64,000 nucleotides of DNA. Origin: Rhodobacteraceae bacterium UBA7436. GTDB lineage: Bacteria; Pseudomonadota; Alphaproteobacteria; Rhodobacterales; Rhodobacteraceae. The stretch covers positions 7,906 to 71,905 of the forward strand of contig DLQI01000134.1 in NCBI GenBank assembly GCA_002478745.1. The letters run 5' to 3'. Under the pieces are notes generated by a model. The model did not search any database. It was given only the letters and a program-made list of their open reading frames with translations, and was not told the DNA's origin. A program made the position numbers and the translations under genes. Below are positions 25,588 through 33,674 of the stretch, in pieces (within the stretch, counting starts at the first letter, position 1; each line of letters starts with the position of its first letter).

Positions 25588-26868
25588 TTAGGGCCGCGCG
25601 TCCATCGCGTCTTCCAATGTACGCAAGCCAGTCTTGGGCGCTTGGACCAACACCGACATATTCCCGGGCTTGTGTTCGTTGCGTAGCATTTTCATGTGAG
25701 CGTCGGGCAGAGCATTCCATTCAAACACTTCGGACATGCAGGGATCCAACCGCCGTTCGATCATCAACTGGTTTGCCGCTGACGCTTGCTTGAGGTGGGC
25801 AAAGTGGCTTCCTTGCAGGCGCTTTTGATGCATCCACATGTAACGCACATCAAAGGTTAGATTGAAGCCGGACGTACCCGCACAGATCACAACCATCCCA
25901 CCCTTTTTACAAACGAACGTCGAGACAGGGAATGTCGCTTCGCCGGGGTGTTCAAATACCATATCAACGTTGTTACCTTTGCCCGTAATTTCCCAAATCG
26001 CTGCGCCAAATTTTCGCGCCTCTTTGAACCAGGTGGCATACTCAGGGGTATTCACTGTGGGCATCTGCCCCCAACAGTTGAAATCTTTGCGGTTCAGAAC
26101 GCCTTTTGCGCCTAACCCCATAACAAAATCACGTTTGTCTTCATCAGAAATCACACCAATCGCATTGGCACCTGCGGTGTTGATCAACTGAATCGCGTAG
26201 GAGCCAAGACCACCGGATGCACCCCAGACCAAGACGTTTTGGCCCGGCTTAAGGTCATGCGGATGGTGTCCGAACAACATCCGATATGCTGTAGCCAAAG
26301 TTAGGGTGTAACAGGCGGATTCTTCCCACGTCAGATGCTTTGGGCGCGGCATCAATTGTTGCGACTGCACGCGCGTGAACTGTCCAAAAGAACCGTCTGG
26401 TGTTTCGTATCCCCAGATGCGCTGACTGGTGGAGAACATCGGATCACCGCCATTGCAGTCTTCATCGTCACCATCATCTTGGTTGCAGTGAATGACAACT
26501 TCATCGCCAACCTTCCAACGCGTTACCTTATCGCCGACGGCCCAAACGATACCCGACGCGTCAGAACCTGCGATGTGATAGGGTTGTTTGTGCCCGTCAA
26601 AGGGGCTGATCGGCGTGCCCAATGCAGCCCAAACACCATTATAATTCACGCCTGCTGCCATCACCAAAACAAGGACATCGTGACTGTCTAGGTTCGGTAC
26701 ATCCACGACTTCTTGCAGCATCGCAGTATCTGGATTGCCGTGACGTTCCTTGCGGATGGTCCAAGCGTACATCTGCTTAGGGACATAGCCCATTGGAGGA
26801 ATTTCACCGACCTCGTAAAGGTCTTTTTCAAGCGCTTCATATTGCGCAGTTCCAGTATCTAAACCCAT
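25588..26868 (-). CDS. ccrA: crotonyl-CoA carboxylase/reductase
   Basis: 426 residues of the medium-chain reductase fold. MGLDTGTAQYEALEKDLYEV opens it, VYNGVWAALGTPISP lies near 110, and VLVWGASGGLGSYAIQL holds the NADPH-binding glycines near residue 224. It reductively carboxylates crotonyl-CoA to ethylmalonyl-CoA, the key step of C2 assimilation by the ethylmalonyl-CoA pathway. The start at 26868 has GAGGGGAAA before it, and the longer frame to 26946 is unlike the family. A GGTAATTTTATTACC element lies about 105-120 bases upstream. Confidence 0.97.
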   Translation of the reverse strand: MGLDTGTAQYEALEKDLYEVGEIPPMGYVPKQMYAWTIRKERHGNPDTAMLQEVVDVPNLDSHDVLVLVMAAGVNYNGVWAALGTPISPFDGHKQPYHIAGSDASGIVWAVGDKVTRWKVGDEVVIHCNQDDGDDEDCNGGDPMFSTSQRIWGYETPDGSFGQFTRVQSQQLMPRPKHLTWEESACYTLTLATAYRMLFGHHPHDLKPGQNVLVWGASGGLGSYAIQLINTAGANAIGVISDEDKRDFVMGLGAKGVLNRKDFNCWGQMPTVNTPEYATWFKEARKFGAAIWEITGKGNNVDMVFEHPGEATFPVSTFVCKKGGMVVICAGTSGFNLTFDVRYMWMHQKRLQGSHFAHLKQASAANQLMIERRLDPCMSEVFEWNALPDAHMKMLRNEHKPGNMSVLVQAPKTGLRTLEDAMDARP

Positions 26869-26971
26869 GATATTTCCCCTCGATGCATAGCGGACCACGG
26901 CGCAGAATCGCGTGGCCATGCTCAGGAAATATAATTTAGCGAGCAATAAAGCAACCTTATTGCAATATTTT

Positions 26972-26988
26972 CGGTAATTTTATTACCG
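26972..26988. promoter_or_regulatory. Palindromic element upstream of ccr, shared with ecm
   Basis: CGGTAAT and ATTACCG are perfect 7-base arms around TTT (26972-26988). A near copy, CGTAACTTTATTACC (28538-28552), lies before ethylmalonyl-CoA mutase. This suggests an operator for ethylmalonyl-CoA pathway genes. Confidence 0.45.
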
Positions 26989-26996
26989 TGTTAATT

Positions 26997-28376
26997 TTAT
27001 GCGGTGTCTTGCGCACCTTCTCCGTCCAAATAATAATGGGCAATCGAACTGGCGTAGAATGTTAGGACAGGTCGATTGTTTGGCAATATGCTCCAGACCC
27101 CATCTTTTAACTCAACGATCTCTCGCTCAGCTAATTGAGCCAGCGCATGGTTTGCGACAGCAATCAATTCACTTGGAGGAACGATCGAAGTCTTCACAGT
27201 ACTGGCAGATAATTGTGCGTCCAAAACAGTTTGTAGATTTGTGTCGTCACCAGCCAAATCACCCGCCAACAAAGCGCGCGCCAACAGCGGCACCACCACC
27301 ACAGGCATAACATCTTCGATGCGAGTCATCAGATCGGTAGCCAAGCTTTCTGCGTCAGGCGTCGTCTTGTAATCGCGTAACGAAACTGGTTCCCCAAACG
27401 TTACTGCAGCAGTCCCAAACTGAAACTTCTTCCCACGAAACCGTTGCCACGTGCGGTGCACCACAAACTTGAAAACAACGCTTACCTTGCCACCAAACTT
27501 TCGGTCCCCACGTTCATTCGCAGCAATCAAAACACGGTCCTCAAGAACACGGTCATAGTTAATGGCGACAGGCACGAACATAACGTCGCGCCCCTCGTTG
27601 GGGTCAAACCCCTCGAGAATATAAGACAGCAGGCCCATCTTCGGGGGCATAAGCCGGCCGTTCAGACTTAACCCACCCTCAGGAAACACCGCTTGAGTTA
27701 CGCCGCCTTCAGTTGCCATCTGTACATAGCGAGCAAGCACTCGACGATACAAAGCACCCCGTGCTTTGCGGCGAATGAAATATGCACCCATTGATTTGAT
27801 CAATCGGGTCAGTGGCCAAACACGGGCCCATTCCCCAACAGCGTAGGACAATGCAGATGCACGCGCGGCCAAATATGTCACCAACACATAATCCATGTTG
27901 CTGCGATGGTTCATGATAAAAATGACGGTCGCGTCTGGGGACAGTTTGGCCAAACGTTCATCATTTTCAAGACCAGTGCGTACGTCATAAAAGGTATTGC
28001 CCAACCAGCGTGCTATACGGATTGCAAATCCAAAGTACGCCAGCGCACTAAAACTAGGCACGATCTCACGTGCATATCGCCGTGCTTTTTCAAAGGCGAC
28101 GTTCTCTGGCACATTGTTGCGTTCCGCGTGGTTCACAATCGCGCGGGTGACTTCAGGATCGTAAATTAATCGCTGGATCATGTCATAACGGCGCGCCAGC
28201 TTGAATGGCTCAATCGGGCGCGTAAGACGCGTATTCAACTTCTTCACAGCCCGTTCCAAACGGCGGCGGAAAAACCAACGTACCGAGGGCAACAAGAAGT
28301 GGCTAAGTGCTGTAACCGCAGCAAACAGCAAAATCAGGACAAAAAGCCAGAGGGGAATTTCAACAATCTGCGTCAT
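26997..28376 (-). CDS. PlsB-like 1-acyl/glycerol-3-phosphate acyltransferase
   Basis: 459 residues. The N-terminal helix LWLFVLILLFAAVTALSHFL anchors it in the membrane. The acyltransferase motif H-x4-D is H157 to D162 (MNHRSNMDYVL), and the substrate-binding FPEGGLS is near residue 229. It belongs with PlsB-like enzymes that acylate glycerol-3-phosphate in phospholipid synthesis, though it is shorter than E. coli PlsB. It is divergent from ecm, sharing a 207-base promoter region, and is followed by ccr after 128 bases. Confidence 0.87.
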   Translation of the reverse strand: MTQIVEIPLWLFVLILLFAAVTALSHFLLPSVRWFFRRRLERAVKKLNTRLTRPIEPFKLARRYDMIQRLIYDPEVTRAIVNHAERNNVPENVAFEKARRYAREIVPSFSALAYFGFAIRIARWLGNTFYDVRTGLENDERLAKLSPDATVIFIMNHRSNMDYVLVTYLAARASALSYAVGEWARVWPLTRLIKSMGAYFIRRKARGALYRRVLARYVQMATEGGVTQAVFPEGGLSLNGRLMPPKMGLLSYILEGFDPNEGRDVMFVPVAINYDRVLEDRVLIAANERGDRKFGGKVSVVFKFVVHRTWQRFRGKKFQFGTAAVTFGEPVSLRDYKTTPDAESLATDLMTRIEDVMPVVVVPLLARALLAGDLAGDDTNLQTVLDAQLSASTVKTSIVPPSELIAVANHALAQLAEREIVELKDGVWSILPNNRPVLTFYASSIAHYYLDGEGAQDTA

Positions 28377-28510
28377 TGGAAAATAGTCTTACAGCGCTCA
28401 GACCCCGCGTAAACCAAAATCAAATTTGGACGCCTTAGTTGGGCCAGATAGCGGCATTTTTGCTTTACGTTTTGTTAATAGCACCTTCAGTAAAACGAAT
28501 TGACACTTGT

Positions 28511-28552
28511 CTAAAATTACCATTAATAAGCAATACACGTAACTTTATTACC
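28511..28552. promoter_or_regulatory. GTAAyTTTATTACC-type elements upstream of ethylmalonyl-CoA mutase
   Basis: CGTAACTTTATTACC (28538-28552) matches the ccr element at 13 of 15 positions. CTAAAATTACC (28511-28521) is the reverse complement of GGTAATTTTAG, a second half-match. They lie 32 to 73 bases before the ATG, where a repressor or activator could act. Confidence 0.42.
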
Positions 28553-28583
28553 CGCAAAATGCGCTGACCACCAGTGAGGCCCG

Positions 28584-30539
28584 ATGACCCAATCCGAAAA
28601 AGACCACCCTTGGCTGATACGGACCTATGCAGGTCATTCAACAGCCAAGGCCTCGAACCTGCTGTACCGTTCAAATCTAGAAAAAGGGCAGACGGGCCTT
28701 TCTGTCGCTTTCGATCTACCAACCCAAACAGGTTATGACAGCGACCATATCTTGTCACGCGGTGAGGTTGGTAAGGTTGGCGTGCCCGTTTCCCACCTTG
28801 GTGACATGCGTGCATTGTTTGATGAAATTCCCTTAGAAAAAATGAATACGTCGATGACTATCAACGCAACGGCCCCTTGGTTGTTGTCGCTGTACATCGC
28901 TGTAGCCCAAGAACAGGGTGCTGACATTGTGGCACTGCAAGGCACTGTTCAAAACGATCTGATCAAAGAATACCTTTCGCGCGGCACCTACATTTGCCCG
29001 CCCAAACCATCGTTAAAGATGATCGCGGATGTTGCCGAATATTGTTATAAAAACGTTCCCAAATGGAACCCGATGAACGTTTGTTCCTATCATTTGCAAG
29101 AGGCCGGTGCGACGCCAGAGCAAGAGCTGTCCTTTGCCCTCGCCACTGCCACAGCCGTTTTAGATGAATTGCGCCCCCGCGTTGATCCTGCTGATTTTTT
29201 CGCCCTTGTGGGCCGCATCTCTTTCTTTGTGAACGCAGGCATTCGGTTCGTGACAGAGATGTGCAAAATGCGCGCTTTCGTCGATCTATGGGATGAAATT
29301 TGTGAGACGCGTTACGGTGTAACAGACGCAAAATACCGTCGCTTTCGTTACGGCGTTCAGGTGAACTCCCTTGGCCTGACCGAACAGCAACCAGAGAACA
29401 ATGTTTACCGTATCTTGATCGAGATGCTTGCGGTCACCTTGTCTAAAAAGGCCCGTGCGCGTGCGGTGCAATTGCCCGCATGGAATGAAGCTCTGGGCCT
29501 GCCCCGTCCGTGGGATCAACAATGGTCCATGCGCATGCAACAGATCATGGCTTTTGAAACTGACTTGTTAGAATTTGACGACTTATTTGACGGCAACCCT
29601 GCGGTAGATCGCAAAGTTGAAGAACTCAAAGAAGGTGCCCGGGCAGAACTGGCGAATTTAGATGCCATGGGCGGCGCAATTGAAGCCATCGATTACATGA
29701 AATCCGCCCTTGTGCAGTCCAACGCTGATCGCCTCAACCGGATTGAAGCGGGGAAAACTGTCGTTGTTGGCGTGAACAAATACACCAGCACAGAACCCTC
29801 CCCGTTGATGACCGCAGATGGCGGCATCATGGTGGTCGATCCCGCCGTGGAGCAGGCCCAAATTGACAGTCTGAATGCTTGGCGCGCCAACCGCGATCAG
29901 GGTGCCGTCGACGCCGCCCTTGCAGATCTTCGTGCAGCGGCATCCGAAGGGCGCAATGTGATGCCGCCGTCAATCGCGGCGGCAAAAGCAGGTGCAACGA
30001 CAGGCGAATGGGCCGCGCAAATGCGCCATGTCCACGGCGAATACCGTGGGCCAACTGGTGTTGCTGCTGGACAATCTAACAAGACCGAAGGCCTTGAAGA
30101 CCTGCGTGAATCTGTAAATGCGGTGAGTGATCGGTTGGGGCGTCGATTAAAATTCTTGGTTGGCAAACCCGGCTTAGATGGTCATTCGAACGGTGCGGAA
30201 CAAATCGCTGTGCGTGCGCGCGATTGTGGGATGGATATCGCCTATGAAGGTATCCGCCTAACCCCCGAACAGTTGGTCGCCGCCGCGCTTGAAGATCAAG
30301 CGCATGTTTTGGGGCTATCAATCCTGTCAGGCAGTCACATTCCTTTGGTCGAGGACCTGATTGAACGAATGCGCGAAGCAGGGCTTGGCGATACACCAGT
30401 TATTGTCGGCGGCATCATTCCTGATGACGATGCAGAACGATTGCGGGCTATGGGTGTGGCACGGGTTTATACGCCTAAAGACTTTGAGCTGAACACAATC
30501 ATGGCAGACATTGTCACCCTCGCCGATCCCGCATCTTAG
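28584..30539 (+). CDS. ecm: ethylmalonyl-CoA mutase
   Basis: 651 residues of the B12-dependent acyl-CoA mutase family. The substrate barrel shows TYAGHSTAKASNLLYRSNLE and AFDLPTQTGYDSDH. The C-terminal cobalamin domain has GLDGHSNGAEQIAVRARD (D-x-H-x-x-G near residue 532) and GLSILSGSHIPLVEDLIERM. It converts ethylmalonyl-CoA to methylsuccinyl-CoA after Ccr. The family opening HPWLIRTYAGHS and the ccr neighbourhood favour Ecm over methylmalonyl-CoA mutase. A possible shared operator lies upstream. Confidence 0.93.
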   Translation: MTQSEKDHPWLIRTYAGHSTAKASNLLYRSNLEKGQTGLSVAFDLPTQTGYDSDHILSRGEVGKVGVPVSHLGDMRALFDEIPLEKMNTSMTINATAPWLLSLYIAVAQEQGADIVALQGTVQNDLIKEYLSRGTYICPPKPSLKMIADVAEYCYKNVPKWNPMNVCSYHLQEAGATPEQELSFALATATAVLDELRPRVDPADFFALVGRISFFVNAGIRFVTEMCKMRAFVDLWDEICETRYGVTDAKYRRFRYGVQVNSLGLTEQQPENNVYRILIEMLAVTLSKKARARAVQLPAWNEALGLPRPWDQQWSMRMQQIMAFETDLLEFDDLFDGNPAVDRKVEELKEGARAELANLDAMGGAIEAIDYMKSALVQSNADRLNRIEAGKTVVVGVNKYTSTEPSPLMTADGGIMVVDPAVEQAQIDSLNAWRANRDQGAVDAALADLRAAASEGRNVMPPSIAAAKAGATTGEWAAQMRHVHGEYRGPTGVAAGQSNKTEGLEDLRESVNAVSDRLGRRLKFLVGKPGLDGHSNGAEQIAVRARDCGMDIAYEGIRLTPEQLVAAALEDQAHVLGLSILSGSHIPLVEDLIERMREAGLGDTPVIVGGIIPDDDAERLRAMGVARVYTPKDFELNTIMADIVTLADPAS

Positions 30540-30617
30540 CAACAAACGCAGCATTTGCATCTTGATCGATATGAAGTCAAAATTGGTTCAACATTCATAC
30601 TCGCGAAAGAGAAGTCC

Positions 30618-31322
30618 ATGACCGTACACATCGGCGCAAAGCCAGGCCAAATCGCTGAAACTGTTCTAATGCCGGGTGATCCGTACCGCGCGAAATGGGC
30701 CGCAGAAACCTTTCTGAAAGACGTAGAACTGGTCAACGAAGTGCGCGGCATGTTGGGGTTCACCGGCACATGGAACGGCCACAGTGTCACTATCCAAGGG
30801 TCCGGCATGGGCATGCCATCCTTGTCGATCTACGCCAACGAATTAATCAATGAATACAACGCACAAACCCTGATCCGCATTGGCAGCTGCGGGGGTATGC
30901 AGCCACAGGTCGGCATTCGTGACGTGATTATTGCCATGACCGCAAGCACCCTAAACTCTCCGTCTTCCGGCATTTTCAAAGAGTTCAATTACGCGCCATG
31001 TGCCGACTATGGGCTACTCGCAGCTGCGGTAAAATCTGCGGAAACAAAGGGCTGTAAAACCCACGTAGGCGGGATTTATTCTTCTGACGTGTTCTATGAC
31101 GAACGCCCTGATTTGAATGAACAAATGACGCGCCACGGTATCTTGGGTGTCGAGATGGAAGCCGCCGAACTGTACACCCTTGCCGCCCGTTATGGCCGTC
31201 GCGCATTGGCTGTTCTAACCGTTAGTGATCACCTTCAAACGGGTGAAGCGTTACCGGCCGAAGACCGCGAACGCAGCTTTGGCGAAATGGTAGAGATTGC
31301 CCTAGAAGCTGCATTTGCCTGA
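30618..31322 (+). CDS. deoD: purine-nucleoside phosphorylase, DeoD type
   Basis: 234 residues of the hexameric nucleoside phosphorylase family. [18 protein letters not shown] is near the N-terminus, [19 protein letters not shown] holds the phosphate-binding region, and [20 protein letters not shown] holds the ribose-binding Met-Glu. [11 protein letters not shown] contains the base-contacting Asp. It phosphorolyses purine nucleosides to base and ribose-1-phosphate, fitting with the nucleoside-type importer in the window. I chose the ATG at 30618, preceded by AGAGAAG; a 5' extension to 30555 is not family-like. Confidence 0.95.
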   Translation: MTVHIGAKPGQIAETVLMPGDPYRAKWAAETFLKDVELVNEVRGMLGFTGTWNGHSVTIQGSGMGMPSLSIYANELINEYNAQTLIRIGSCGGMQPQVGIRDVIIAMTASTLNSPSSGIFKEFNYAPCADYGLLAAAVKSAETKGCKTHVGGIYSSDVFYDERPDLNEQMTRHGILGVEMEAAELYTLAARYGRRALAVLTVSDHLQTGEALPAEDRERSFGEMVEIALEAAFA

Positions 31323-31355
31323 ACATATTCAGCCAAACAAAAAACAGTGAAACCA

Positions 31356-31408
31356 AACGTCGGTATCATGTCTGTATAACGTCGGTATTGCGTAGGTGCG
31401 CAATACCG
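31356..31408. repeat. AACGTCGGTAT direct repeats and hairpin
   Basis: AACGTCGGTAT occurs at 31356-31366 and 31378-31388, starts 22 bases apart. The second copy runs into a perfect hairpin of CGGTATTGCG (31383-31392) with CGCAATACCG (31399-31408) around TAGGTG. A 17-base stretch (31374-31390) is repeated in inverse orientation at 51023-51039 before lpd. It lies between the convergent deoD and DUF1989 genes, where it may act as a terminator. Confidence 0.6.
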
Positions 31409-31414
31409 ATCCAG

Positions 31415-32257
31415 TTACAAACCGTGACTGCGATTGTACCCATTCACCGCAGGTGAATTCCAATCATCAAGCGACCCAATAGCAGGTTTGAATACTTCGA
31501 TCAGCAGCGGATGACATTGGGCACTGTCTGAGGAATGTTCGTCAGAGCAATCGCCCCCCGGACAGGCCGACAAGCAGCCCAGCAAATCGATCTCAGCGAA
31601 GAACTCTAGATAGTCACCGGGGCGCACAGGGCTGCCTTTCATAAAGTACTGGCCTGTGTCGCGGGTAAAGCCGGTGCACATAAAGACGTTTAGCACGTCA
31701 TGCACATGGCTTTCCGCCTCTTGCGCAGTGATGCCAAGGTGCTCACCCATCGCGCGAGACAGGTTGGAGTGGCAGCAATGGTGATACTGACCACCAGCAA
31801 GCAAGTTGTGCGTATAAGGATCGCAGCGCGTGCCAATCACGTCATGCACAGAGCCACCAAATTCATCGATACCATACCAACCCAGCGTGTCGTGAGTGAT
31901 TGTCGCCATTGGACGCAATTGTGGAAAGCTGGACCACATTTGTTGGCCTGTGGTGATGTGTGTGCCGTGCAAAGCGCGTGTTTTACCCGTGTAGAATTTT
32001 TCGCTAAGGTCATTGGCATTCCACAGGTTCAGATCGCCGACTTGGGCCCCTTCAACAGATGATATGCGAAAGAAATGTCCCGCTGGTACGTTGAACACCG
32101 CTGCGTCGCGGGCTGGGGCCAAAACCTCGTCAACCTTGGTCAGGTTCTGACGGGCCGCTTCATAGACGGGCATATTCGGCGCAGGTAGCGTTTCAACTGG
32201 ATAACAAATGACTGGCTTAACAGCACGACGGGCGGCGGTGTCTTTGGGTTGGGTCAT
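31415..32257 (-). CDS. DUF1989 (urea carboxylase-associated) family protein
   Basis: 280 residues. The family blocks are VPAGHFFRISSVEGAQVGDLN, YTGKTRALHGTHITTGQQMWS and GTRCDPYTHNLLAGGQYHHCCHSN. A cysteine-rich stretch, CLSACPGGDCSDEHSSDSAQ, follows near residue 230. DUF1989 proteins are found with urea and allantoin metabolism genes, but their biochemistry is unclear. The gene follows a 71-residue zinc-ribbon-like ORF after 7 bases and lies beyond the sdh terminator. Confidence 0.88.
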   Translation of the reverse strand: MTQPKDTAARRAVKPVICYPVETLPAPNMPVYEAARQNLTKVDEVLAPARDAAVFNVPAGHFFRISSVEGAQVGDLNLWNANDLSEKFYTGKTRALHGTHITTGQQMWSSFPQLRPMATITHDTLGWYGIDEFGGSVHDVIGTRCDPYTHNLLAGGQYHHCCHSNLSRAMGEHLGITAQEAESHVHDVLNVFMCTGFTRDTGQYFMKGSPVRPGDYLEFFAEIDLLGCLSACPGGDCSDEHSSDSAQCHPLLIEVFKPAIGSLDDWNSPAVNGYNRSHGL

Positions 32258-32264
32258 TTGGGCC

Positions 32265-32480
32265 TCACAAGTTGGGTGTTTTTAGCTTTGATCTGCAATC
32301 ATTGGGTAGGCCTTTGGTTGATGTAAAGGCCTCTGCGCCGCAGGCCGCGCATTTATATTTGCGAAGTGCGCCGCGATCCCCTGTTGCGTCTGCACGCCAT
32401 CGGCATCCGCGCGTTGGCGCATTGCGCCGCGCAAAGAACATTACAAAGCCAAAGGCAATCAGCAAGACAACTATTTGCAT
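32265..32480 (-). CDS. small membrane-anchored zinc-ribbon-like protein
   Basis: 71 residues. The N-terminus MQIVVLLIAFGFVMFFARR is a membrane helix. The cytoplasmic or periplasmic tail carries YKCAACGAEAF and a later NDCRSK, a partial zinc-ribbon pattern with CxxC and one further cysteine. I do not recognise a named family. It is 7 bases upstream of DUF1989 on the same strand and 30 bases or more from the sdh terminator. Confidence 0.65.
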   Translation of the reverse strand: MQIVVLLIAFGFVMFFARRNAPTRGCRWRADATGDRGALRKYKCAACGAEAFTSTKGLPNDCRSKLKTPNL

Positions 32481-32509
32481 AATGGGGTCCTAAAGGTGCT
32501 TAAATATAA

Positions 32510-32540
32510 AAATGGCCCACCCGATAAGGGCAGGCCATTT
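32510..32540 (-). terminator. Rho-independent terminator of the sdh operon
   Basis: AAATGGCC (32510-32517) and GGCCATTT (32533-32540) pair across an inner loop. On the minus strand the hairpin is followed by TTTATATTTA. It lies 22 bases after the sdhB stop. Confidence 0.8.
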
Positions 32541-32561
32541 CAGATAAGCTGTAGCTTAAGA

Positions 32562-33341
32562 TCAGACGCGGCGTTCGACCATCATCTTTTTGATGTTCGA
32601 AATTGCCTCTGCAGGGTTCAAACCTTTAGGGCATGTTTTCGCGCAGTTCATGATCGTGTGGCAGCGATACAATTTGAACGGATCTTCAAGTTCGTCCAAA
32701 CGTTCACCTGTTGCTTCATCACGTGAGTCAATGATCCAGCGATAGGCGTGCAACAAGGCTGCTGGGCCTAAGTACCGATCGCCGTTCCACCAGTAGCTTG
32801 GGCAACTGGTGGAGCAGCATGCGCACATAACGCATTCATACAGGCCATCCAACTTCTTGCGATCGTCGATTGACTGACGCCATTCTTTCGCAGGACGGTT
32901 GGTTTTGGTTTCCAACCACGGCATCACTGATGCGTGCTGTGCGTAGAAGTGTGTGAGGTCCGGGATCAAATCCTTGACTACTGGCATGTGCGGCAATGGA
33001 TAAACGCGTACGTCGCCTCTGACTTCATCCATACCATAGATACAGGCCAAGGTGTTGATACCGTCGATGTTCATCGCACAGGATCCGCAAATCCCTTCGC
33101 GACAAGAACGGCGGAAGGTCAACGTTGGGTCGATTTCATTCTTGATTTTGATCAAAGCATCCAAAATCATTGGGCCGCAATCGTCCAAGTCGATCCAGTA
33201 TGTATCAAGCTGTGGGTTTTTGCCGTCATCCGGGTTCCAGCGATAGATGCTGAATTTGCGCAGGTTTGTTGCGCCCTCAGGTTTTGGCCACGTTTTGCCC
33301 GTTGTCATACGCGAGTTTTTCGGGAGCGTTAGTTCTACCAT
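32562..33341 (-). CDS. sdhB: succinate dehydrogenase iron-sulfur subunit
   Basis: 259 residues. The [2Fe-2S] cysteines are in CREGICGSC near residue 80. The [4Fe-4S] and [3Fe-4S] ligands are in [16 protein letters not shown] near 170 and [17 protein letters not shown] near 230. It passes electrons from SdhA to quinone via SdhCD. It is the last gene of the sdh operon, separated from sdhA by a 106-residue ORF, and ends at a terminator. Confidence 0.97.
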   Translation of the reverse strand: MVELTLPKNSRMTTGKTWPKPEGATNLRKFSIYRWNPDDGKNPQLDTYWIDLDDCGPMILDALIKIKNEIDPTLTFRRSCREGICGSCAMNIDGINTLACIYGMDEVRGDVRVYPLPHMPVVKDLIPDLTHFYAQHASVMPWLETKTNRPAKEWRQSIDDRKKLDGLYECVMCACCSTSCPSYWWNGDRYLGPAALLHAYRWIIDSRDEATGERLDELEDPFKLYRCHTIMNCAKTCPKGLNPAEAISNIKKMMVERRV

Positions 33342-33353
33342 TTGGTATCTCCT

Positions 33354-33674
33354 TTATCCGGCCAAGGCCGCAAGGCTGGCTTTGCCTGCACATTGTTGCG
33401 TTGCAGGGCGGCCCAGAATGTCACTGATCAAGGCCACTGTTGTGTCGTCGCCACCGACAACAGCAGCTTTGGCGAGTTGGCCAATTTCGATGCCTGATGC
33501 ATTGTCGATGATGCCGTCTGTGAAGGGTGTTACCACCGTTTTTGGCACCAGCGGAAAGCGGGTCGTAAGCGTTTCCGCTACGGCTGCTTTGGCACTGCGA
33601 CGGGCGACTTCGTCGACCGCTTTGGTGGCTTCAGTACAGCCCGCAAGGGCTGCACATGTGATACGCACACCCAT
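33354..33674 (-). CDS. hypothetical protein inserted between sdhA and sdhB
   Basis: 106 residues. It starts [20 protein letters not shown] and is alanine- and threonine-rich, with no clear signal peptide, metal motif or named domain. Its ATG touches the sdhA stop (one-base overlap at 33674), and sdhB follows after 12 bases, so it is translated within the operon. From memory, an ORF at this position is common in Rhodobacterales. A role in complex II assembly is possible but unproven. Confidence 0.8.
   Translation of the reverse strand: MGVRITCAALAGCTEATKAVDEVARRSAKAAVAETLTTRFPLVPKTVVTPFTDGIIDNASGIEIGQLAKAAVVGGDDTTVALISDILGRPATQQCAGKASLAALAG

Noticed and set aside
26869..26946. 26-residue N-terminal extension of Ccr
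   Set aside because: No family similarity in the extension, while GAGGGGAAA precedes the ATG at 26868.
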